DNA of 64,000 nt from Paramyrothecium sp. XJ0827 (Eukaryota > Ascomycota > Sordariomycetes > Hypocreales > Stachybotryaceae), in the NCBI GenBank assembly GCA_020881915.1, contig JAJFPB010000002.1, forward strand, positions 1,550,001 through 1,614,000, in the 5' to 3' direction. Under the pieces are notes generated by a model. That model saw only the letters and a program-made list of their open reading frames with translations, was not told the DNA's origin and did no database searches. Both the position numbers and the translations under genes were made by a program. Shown piece after piece: positions 56,853-64,000 of the stretch (position 1 is the stretch's first letter; each line of letters starts with the position of its first letter).

Positions 56853-57583
56853 TGTATGTGGCATGCCTCCTCAACTGTCCCGAAGTATCAGCATCATGTT
56901 GTACTAACATTCAGAAAAGATATCCGACACAAACTACAACATTCCACCATTACCAAGTCTCGATCACGCAGCGAGGAGTATTGATTCCATCTGTCAACTG
57001 TACATATGATACCTACGGATTTACCACGGAAAATGAAATTGGGCGTGGTAAAGCACGAAGTCAGGGGCTTACAAAACATAATCTGCTTTTATAACGACTC
57101 AGCCAGCAATATTTGCAAAGCCAAATTGAACCATTAACATCAAGTTCTTCATTGTTAATTATGTACGGCAGCCCTCCCCCCGAGTCGCGTCAAGACGCCT
57201 TTGCAGCACCGTAACCAGTAGCCCAATTAATTCCATCCAAGTACGATTCATAAATTCCTCGTTTAGATCTTCTCCATCCGTTGACGGCATAGTCGCGTTA
57301 AATGAGCGTCGGGGTATCAAGCAACGTTCCTTTGAAACGTTGCGCAAAATCAGAACCATATGCAAATCCACCGTATGTAATGAGTGTTGGGTTTCCCTGC
57401 GACCAGCCAGTGCATCACAACGCCTCAGGTGCCTGTGTATTCCTCATAATGCTCAAAAACGAGCCATCAAGCGAACTACTGAAGGTCTGAACGGCATGAA
57501 TGCATTGTCCCCTAATCCACACATAGTGAGCTTGGAGAGGAAGGAATCTCCAAAAACCTCCAACATACTATACCAGCACAAAA
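56853..57583. other. Intergenic with candidate 3' UTR intron
   Basis: Contains the 61-nt intron-like element at 56854-56914. The rest, A/T-rich, is the 3' side of both the small gene and the GPI protein gene. Confidence 0.45.
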
Positions 57584-59263
57584 CTAGATGAGCAATGCGA
57601 GCGTCGCGAACAGCAATGCCAGCAGAGTAACACCCGCAGGAAGTAGAACCACAGCAGAGCTGGGTGGAGGTGGAGCAATAGGCGTTGTGCTAGGCGTACT
57701 GCTTGGTGTGGTCGGGAAGCCGGGTGAGCTAGGAGTTACTGTCGTGGAGGTCGAGTTGGAAAACGAAGGAAGCGCGATGGAGCTAGAGGTCTCTGAAGAA
57801 CCTGGAGTCTCAGCAGGGGACGCGGAAGGGACGTCAGGGGAGCCAGCCGACGAAGCATCAGGGGAACTCGTCGAGGGGAACTCGGGGTTGCCTGTCGAAG
57901 AAGACTCAGGAGAGTCAGTCGACGAGGACCCGGGTGATCCGGATGACAAGGTCTCTACAGATGCACTCGAAGACGTGCTTGAGGTATCACTTGGGGAAGC
58001 ACCTCCAGAGGTGCTCGAAAACGAACTTAACGTACCGCTAGAGGAAGTGCTCAAAGTGGTGCTGGAAGAAGTGCTCGATGTAGTGCTGGGTGGCGAAGGC
58101 ACACTACTAGTTGTGGAAGTCGTGCTAGTTGTGTTACTTGTAGTTGAAGGAGGTAGAGAGGATGAACTAGATGAACTCGTAGTCTCGGAAGACGTGGTGG
58201 GTGTCGTGGTGGTGAAAGGTGTAAAGCTGGATGTGCCGGGTTGACCTCCGCTGGTGGTTACAGTAGTTCCAGTTGAAGTGGGCCTATCTGGGTCTGGTCC
58301 ACTGGCAGACGAAGTGGTCTCTGAGCCGCCGCCATCACATTGATTAAGCCACGTCGTGAAGATTGGGTTAAGATAGTCTCGGGGATCAGTACTAGTGCTA
58401 TTTGTCGGTATGTTATCGACGACGCATAAACGGCAAGCCTCGAGGGCGTCTGTGAAGTCCTGGTCATCGCAAATCTGGGGTTGTCCAAGTCCTGAAGAAA
58501 GTCTGACAGTTTCATCGCACCAAAAATGGCAGAGAGCAGGCGTGTCTTCGTTGTCTGATTGACGCTTCTTCGACCGACGAGGGACATAAATGTTGCGCTT
58601 GGCATTGCCGGAAGACGCATATCCAAAGTAGTCGTACGTCAACCCAAATGGCCTAGGGTCAAGATGGAAGTAGCCCCATGCAGGCAAGTAGTATGCCTCT
58701 CCGGCGGCATTCCGACGGAGCTCATTGACAGTGGGTGGCGCAGGGATGCAGTCTTCCGGTCTGCAAGTAAAGTCCGGCGAAGGGATATCAGGCCAGAGGT
58801 TGCATGAATCAGGCATCGGAGGGTTGCAAACGAAGCCCACCTCACAACCAAAAAGCGAGCCCTGGGCGGATTTCAGATTGTTCCGGGCGGCACCAGTCGG
58901 CTTCGGGCAGAGTGTAACTTGTGAAATAGGTGTCACAACTGTCGTTGAGCCGGGCAACGGTACTGGGTACGGTGGAACCCCCAGGACAGTGGTCTTGACA
59001 GTGCTCTGCGCCGGGAATGTAGAGATAACAAGGTAGCCATCCTCCGTAACAGTCGTGGTCTTCTCGGGGACTACCTCTGTGACAACCTGGGTGATAGGTG
59101 CGCCTGTTACGGTGCTCACTGTGCCAGGAAGGGTCACAGTTTGAGGGGGCGGGATGCCTTCTTGCCGGGCAGCCAAGGCAGCATCGGGGATGGCCTTCTG
59201 CGAAGACTGTGAGACACCAGAGAGCAAGGCGCCCACCGTCCAAAGCGAATTGGAGACGCGCAT
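57584..59263 (-). CDS. GPI-anchored Ser/Thr-rich cell-surface protein
   Basis: Single exon, 559 residues. An N-terminal hydrophobic segment (SLWTVGALLSGVS) acts as signal peptide. A Cys-containing region at about residues 110-310 has spaced Cys pairs such as GCEVGFVCNPP, CNLWPDIPSPDFTCRPEDC and CHFWCDE, and probably folds through disulfides. It is followed by about 190 residues of Ser/Thr/Gly/Pro repeats, a heavily O-mannosylated stalk. The tail VVLLPAGVTLLALLFATLAL is a GPI-attachment signal. A KRQ site near residue 235 could be cleaved by Kex2. No enzyme domain recognised; likely a wall protein or adhesin. Homologue names are unknown to me. A TATATG motif lies about 195 bp upstream (57-64 of the 59400 block). 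Confidence 0.83.
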   Translation of the reverse strand: MRVSNSLWTVGALLSGVSQSSQKAIPDAALAARQEGIPPPQTVTLPGTVSTVTGAPITQVVTEVVPEKTTTVTEDGYLVISTFPAQSTVKTTVLGVPPYPVPLPGSTTVVTPISQVTLCPKPTGAARNNLKSAQGSLFGCEVGFVCNPPMPDSCNLWPDIPSPDFTCRPEDCIPAPPTVNELRRNAAGEAYYLPAWGYFHLDPRPFGLTYDYFGYASSGNAKRNIYVPRRSKKRQSDNEDTPALCHFWCDETVRLSSGLGQPQICDDQDFTDALEACRLCVVDNIPTNSTSTDPRDYLNPIFTTWLNQCDGGGSETTSSASGPDPDRPTSTGTTVTTSGGQPGTSSFTPFTTTTPTTSSETTSSSSSSSLPPSTTSNTTSTTSTTSSVPSPPSTTSSTSSSTTLSTSSSGTLSSFSSTSGGASPSDTSSTSSSASVETLSSGSPGSSSTDSPESSSTGNPEFPSTSSPDASSAGSPDVPSASPAETPGSSETSSSIALPSFSNSTSTTVTPSSPGFPTTPSSTPSTTPIAPPPPSSAVVLLPAGVTLLALLFATLALLI

Positions 59264-59918
59264 CTTCGAATTGGGATTGTGACCACGATGGGAGAACTGT
59301 GGTAACTCTCAGAGAGAAGCAAGGACTAACGAGCGTGGGACACAGAGGGGAGTGTCCAGTCCAAGAATCCGCAACGAACGTGGATCTCAAGAGGAGGCTG
59401 GGAGACGTAGAGGTGCAGCAACGTAATCGCTGCCTCGCACCAGTGGCATGCTGGGTACATATATGCAATGGCTGTCCGAGAGGAGAGCATCTGTTTGCCA
59501 GGGGCGCAGAGGGCTGGCCCGAGTAGCCGCAGCATCGCCTATCAGCGTCTCCCTCCGCCACCACCCTGGCTGTCCTGGGCGTTGCTAGGACAGTTGGGAC
59601 CTTGGAGCGCGAGGGGGGAGGTCCCGGAAATTTCTGCTTACAGCTGTTTGTCAAGCTACCAGGATACTTTGTGGGCCTGGGAGATGTGCGAACGCACAGA
59701 TAGAACTGGCAACATCGTCATCAATTCAACGAAGTCGGCCATTGAGAAGTTGGTCAATCAGCGCCAATGGTTAATGATGGCAAGCGAACAAATGTTGGCT
59801 CAATTGCATCGACTTCGATGAAGCAGTCATGTTGACTTGTAGCTATGAGGCTAGCAACATGAGCACAATTGAAATGTTGTGGCTGTTTTGCGAAGAGCCG
59901 AATTGAGTAGTGCATGTA

Positions 59919-59930
59919 GGGGGGGGGGGG
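59919..59930 (+). repeat. G12 homopolymer
   Basis: Twelve consecutive G, a plausible length-variable site. Confidence 0.85.
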
Positions 59931-61521
59931 CAAGCCGCACAGCGCGCATCCCAGCACAGACCGACCAGAGGCCGAGGCTGGAAGTGGCGAGTTCAGATCG
60001 ATTGGGAGACTGCGGGTTGATCACCTTTGGGTCCGTACTACGCTGGGTTGTAACGTCGGGTCAAAGGCTTTCGAGTTGGGATTATGTGGCCGAAAACAAG
60101 GCCTGGGTCTCCAAAATCCCTCCATTTCATATCTGAACCGACCAGGAAGTAACCCCGGCGGCCATGATGGTGGTGTTGGCCGTATTTCGTGTCCATTCTG
60201 GCCAAGTCAGGATGTGGTGCTTGGGGTGCTCTGGGTCGTCATCTCGCCTTTCCCTTCCACTCTGGTGAACTACTCTAGTGCCTCCACCTCCTCGATCGCG
60301 ACCCCGGATAGTCTGAGACTATGTTTGGACAGCTGAGGTTCGTTTACTAATTAAGTACAGTAGCTCAATTCTTGAGCGGGCTTTCCGGATACTTTGTGCT
60401 TCGTTGCTCAAGGGAAGGACCAGGATCTTTGGAAAGAGAGTCAGCGACAGAAAGACGGATCGAATGAGGTGCTTCGCGTTTACCGGTGCCCGCCTTGTTC
60501 TGCCCCGCAGTTGTCACCCATGTTACCTTACCTGATGGGCCGTGTCCAGCCCACCGAAGGACCAGGGTGTCAAGAGGTTTGCTGAGTCTCGTCAAAGGAA
60601 GGGGTGCTGAGATCCGATAGGACACCATGGATGGGCCAACAAGTGTGATTGGATAGAAAGCAATGTGACCGCGGAAGACAATGCCTGATCAGGCCTTCGG
60701 CACGCGCAGGTTGAACAGGCAAGGGTAGGGGTGATGGAGGCTTTCAAGCGACTGATGTTGCCACAAATTCTTCAGAATGTATAGGTATTTTGCGAGAATT
60801 CTTATTGCCCATTGTGCCTAACTAGGTATCTTGGCAAGCTTGGGTAGGTAAGGTAGTTCGAGGGTGTCCTCTTCCATACTAAGGTAGGTAGGCGTCATGA
60901 GGTAACTCGAGGAATCCTCTCTCTCTCCTGAAGACAGGTACCTCAACCTTTGGGTTCGAGATATCAGCAATTACGGTTGGTTGAGCATCTTAAGAAAGAA
61001 AGAAAAAAGCAACATCGGATGGAAGACGGTAGGTATGTGAAGTTCGGGTCACACAAACATGTAGCTGTGTGCGTGTCTGTCGAACCAATGAGATGAACAG
61101 TGTCTCAAAACATACGTAAACATGGAGAGTGAGACCGTATTCAAGGAGCTTACTAGGGAATTGATTTGTCCGGCGGGCTCTAGCATCAGGACTGACATAT
61201 CACGAAGCAAACCCATCATAGGTGATGCGCCAACATGCTTGTGGGTTTGTCTGTCTCTTGAGGCAATTTAGCTCCGGGCTCGGCGCCGCCCGGTTGTTGG
61301 CAAGGCTGGGACTAGCCTTCCCGGGACAAGGAAAACAGAGGGGTCATCCCAAAGTACCTGGCGCCTTGGGCAAATCGTGCGCATCACCATCCAGACGCTA
61401 ACAAGGGTGAGATGTATGTAAGCTCACCCATCTCCAAGGGCCTCAGTCAGACCAAGGGTCCCAGCGAAGACAAAGTGCTGTCTTTTGTTATGTCCGCCGC
61501 TCGTGCTCTATTAATTGTTTG

Positions 61522-61574
61522 GCCCGCTGTAAGCCCGCTGTAAGCCCGCTGTTAAGCCCGCTGTTAAGCCCGCT
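61522..61574. repeat. Tandem repeat, unit GCCCGCTGT(T)AA
   Basis: Four units of 11-12 bp plus a partial fifth: two without the extra T, then two with it, ending GCCCGCTTG. Non-coding. Confidence 0.85.
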
Positions 61575-63300
61575 TGTGCATGTGGCCTCCAAACAGCTCG
61601 AGCAACGGAGAATCCAGTGGCAAATCCAACCGCGGCCCTGTCTCCCTTTTGTGTCGTGAATACAGCACGTACCAACGGACGAGTTCCATTCAAATGCATG
61701 CCGGTAGGCACCACTTCCCGGAAACGTGCGGCAACAGCGCTCCCTTGCATTCACGCCAATAGCATCGCTTTCCGTTCCAAGCCTTGGCTGTTCTTCACTG
61801 AAGTGTATGCAAAGCGAGGTGCCCATCGTGTCGCTTAGTCCCGCAATGCCCCCGACTGACCAACCCATCCGCCCTCTTTGAGCCTCTTGCTCTTCCACAG
61901 GCGACAATCACTTCCTCGACAAGCTATGGATGAGCTGCAGTAGCCTCACGGGCGCAGAGCCAAGTGACAGGGGCCGCGTCCACTAGTCTCCGCCAGCTCA
62001 CCATCTTCAAGGTTGGGCCGTCGACAATCCTTGCATCCTTGCAAGTGAGGACTTGTCTCCTGCTAGGATTGGATGAGCCCGCAAAAGTGCATATGCCATG
62101 CTACTCCAAAAAGCACTTTCGGAAGGGCCTTCTTTCCTCCACCAACAAGGACAAAATGTTCCACCGGATGCCATGTGCGGCTCGTGGAACAAGGTTTCGC
62201 TGACAAGGTCAACGCGTTGCCGCTGCTTCTACAAATCTCCTTCGCGGCCAAGCAGGCTTCTAGATCACATATTCGGCGGCCCCGTACCAGGCTTTGGGTC
62301 ACTTACTTGACGAACAAACCAATCCCAAGATTCGTGCCATCCGGAGTTCGCGTACCGGTGCTCCGGGGTCACCGCATCGAGTGTGGAGTGTGCCAAATGA
62401 CCCAACAGCCTGGGAGGCATCCATGAAGGATAATCCTTTTGCTGACCAGGGTGCCACTGTTGGTCTTGTGGGCAGCTGCAGTGACTTCTGTGTAGCTGCC
62501 ATGCTGTTGTGCAAACGACTCTCGTTTTCGCAATATGGCCGCTCGTGGGCCAGCTAGCACTTTGCGGTAGGTCGAGATGCGCAGGATGCTCTAAACAGCT
62601 CATTCTCGACCTGCTCTAGTAGTCGACTCATTGTCAAGGGATTAATCGCTGGAACAGAGGCGTTGCCAGGACGTCCTGTTAGTGGGACCAGAAGGCCAAG
62701 ATTCCAGATTGCTGACCAGGATTCACTGGACCCCGCGCTCGCGGGATTGTCTTGTCAGCCCCCAACTTAACATCCTTGCGTGTACCTCGCAGTTGAACAC
62801 CATGCTGAGTTATGGGCCTAGGTTGATGTTGGTTACGTGCATCAGGCGGCTCGTGCTTGTGGTTCGGCTCACCATTCGAGGCCCTGCCATCCTTCTGACA
62901 TTCGGAACTGGCGGGCTTGTCCTAGAATGGCTTATCAGCCAATATATTACCACCCTAGATTCCTCGCAACACCCCATTCGCCTCAGTGCTGCGGGGTTAT
63001 CGGTCTTGGCCTGCTGTGCTCGGGGTGCCACATTGCCCTGTTCGTGCCTGCAAGCCACAAGCCGCTCTGTCAGCCCTTCAAAGTGTAGGACAATAACCCA
63101 GACCCAGATCCTTGTGTCTTTGCCTATTGGGGACTGCCCTCGACAAATCTGCTCTTTTCCCATTATCCAGCAAGGCCTCAGACGTATGCCAGCACATGCT
63201 TTTGGCTGTCGAGTTGTCCCGGATTATGGTCTTTTGAAGATATATCACAACCACAGTTGTGCCAAGCGCAGGTCTAGGTTTCTGCCCAGCTACTGTAGCC

Positions 63301-64000
63301 ATGAAGTACAGGCAGAAGTCAGCTCTGGCGGCCACGCTCATTTTGGCCTCCAGAGCGGTTGGCCAGCTCACCAGTTGGATCGATAACCAAGTCAACACTT
63401 CAATATGTCTTTGGCTGCAACCAAGAGGTATTCCTTCATCCTTGATCTTGTCTCTTGTCTTTGCAAGTGCTCCGACTAATCTTCCCTACTAGCGGCATTG
63501 ATTCAAGACACCGTATATCTCGACGGAGGTGATATATGGTGGGCTCCGGGCATGAATGATGGACAATACGGTACTGCTATTGGAGGGGGTAAGTTCCGGT
63601 ATGCGCTTTTGATTAGAATGTTTAAAAATTAATTCTGGCAGGTAATCCTCAGGGATTCGTCTTGTCCTATAATTTAAGTCGCTCTTTCGACCGAAACACC
63701 AACGTTACCGAAATCTTGTTAAGGGACCGTCGATCAAAGGCGACGGGTGGCACAGGAACTGCTGACGGTGCTGGTCTGAACTTCGAGGATGGCGCTCTGC
63801 TCGGCAATAACTACCAGTTCTTCCTTTATGGAGGAAACGTGGCTCGAAGGGACCGTCTCTATGAACCTCCTGAGGGAGATGAAATTATGCAATACGAAGC
63901 ATATCAATACGGGGATGAGAAACCTGGATGGATTAGAGGCTTCAGGGACAGGAGCCTCCCGACCGGCGTGACGAGGTATATTGCCTATGGCGGCGCTGCT
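63301..64000 (+). CDS. Secreted kelch-like beta-propeller protein, 5' part (truncated by window end)
   Basis: Exons 63301-63427, 63493-63588 and 63642 to beyond 64000, in phase, with at least 193 residues visible. A signal peptide (MKYRQKSALAATLILASRAV) is followed by a mature region with CLWLQPRAALIQDTVYLDGG, DIWWAPGMN and NYQFFLYGGNV. These resemble blades of galactose-oxidase/kelch propellers (hydrophobic strand, then DGG or YGG). Fungal members of this type often end in a membrane helix and cytosolic tail and may be surface sensors; that end is outside the window. Predicted N-glycosylation sites include NLS and NVT. Introns have GTATTC and GTAAGT donors. Exact family uncertain. Confidence 0.72.

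Larger units (their letters stand above)
59264..63300. other. Gene-free stretch, 4.0 kb
   Basis: The longest empty stretch. Includes the GPI gene promoter, a G12 run at 59919-59930, TAGGTAGGTA-type short repeats at about 60820-60900, and an 11-13 nt tandem repeat at 61522-61574. Many short overlapping frames, none recognisable. The frame 62682-63386 runs through into the kelch gene leader and lacks family resemblance. Confidence 0.5.

Noticed and set aside
57588..58244. 218-codon plus-strand Glu/Val-rich frame
   Set aside because: Exact antisense of the Ser/Thr repeat stalk of the GPI protein; repeats create an open mirror frame.
58842..59654. 270-codon minus-strand frame
   Set aside because: Shifted frame over the N-terminal half of the GPI protein gene and its promoter; no family features.
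1..64000. Secondary-metabolite or resistance gene cluster
   Set aside because: One regulator and two MFS genes are present, but they are 23-30 kb apart, separated by housekeeping genes, with no backbone enzyme.
1..64000. Transposable elements or repeat-induced point mutation tracts
   Set aside because: No transposase, reverse transcriptase, terminal repeats or long AT-rich TA-biased blocks were seen.

Overview
This 64 kb window is nuclear DNA from a filamentous ascomycete (Pezizomycotina). The gene content, the short introns (mostly 45-115 nt, GT..CTNAC..AG) and the 0.3-4 kb intergenic gaps suit a Sordariomycete. I cannot name the genus from sequence alone. I see no transposon, tRNA, rRNA, CRISPR-like array or obvious secondary-metabolite cluster.

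Layout. 0-7.7 kb is a housekeeping block: the 3' end of a DDB1-type gene, the Rieske Fe-S protein RIP1, chaperonin subunit TCP1/CCT1 facing away from prolyl-tRNA synthetase, and a Lyc1-like GNAT acetyltransferase. 7.7-13.4 kb holds a Zn2Cys6 regulator whose zinc cluster seems to be built through a 4-nt microexon, the GINS subunit PSF2, and a poorly defined hypothetical gene. 14-20 kb has a secreted M28 leucine aminopeptidase, NAF1 (H/ACA snoRNP assembly), and ALG9 (N-glycan assembly), the last two divergent. 20.7-28 kb has a small hypothetical protein, a sulfate permease, an F-box protein and a CAP59/CMT1-type GT69 glycosyltransferase. 30-41 kb carries environment-facing genes: an AA9 LPMO, two MFS transporters and a cAMP-receptor-like GPCR. 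45-55 kb returns to housekeeping: a thimet-type M3 oligopeptidase, a myosin light chain/Cdc4 EF-hand protein, a SAM methyltransferase facing a CoA-binding-domain protein, and a survivin-type BIR1 protein. 56-64 kb has a 61-codon ORF, a GPI-anchored Ser/Thr-rich protein, and the 5' part of a secreted kelch-like protein cut by the window end.

The neighbours do not form one pathway. The exon structures given were worked out by hand from reading-frame phase, splice signals and family alignment from memory. Each spliced model listed as a gene gives an uninterrupted frame. The most interesting points concern gene structure: the microexon regulator, two GC-AG introns, a recurring GTC donor class, AT-hook-like motifs in BIR1, an alternative last exon for the GPCR, and an 18-bp perfect palindrome. 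I did not find a convincing new multi-gene system.
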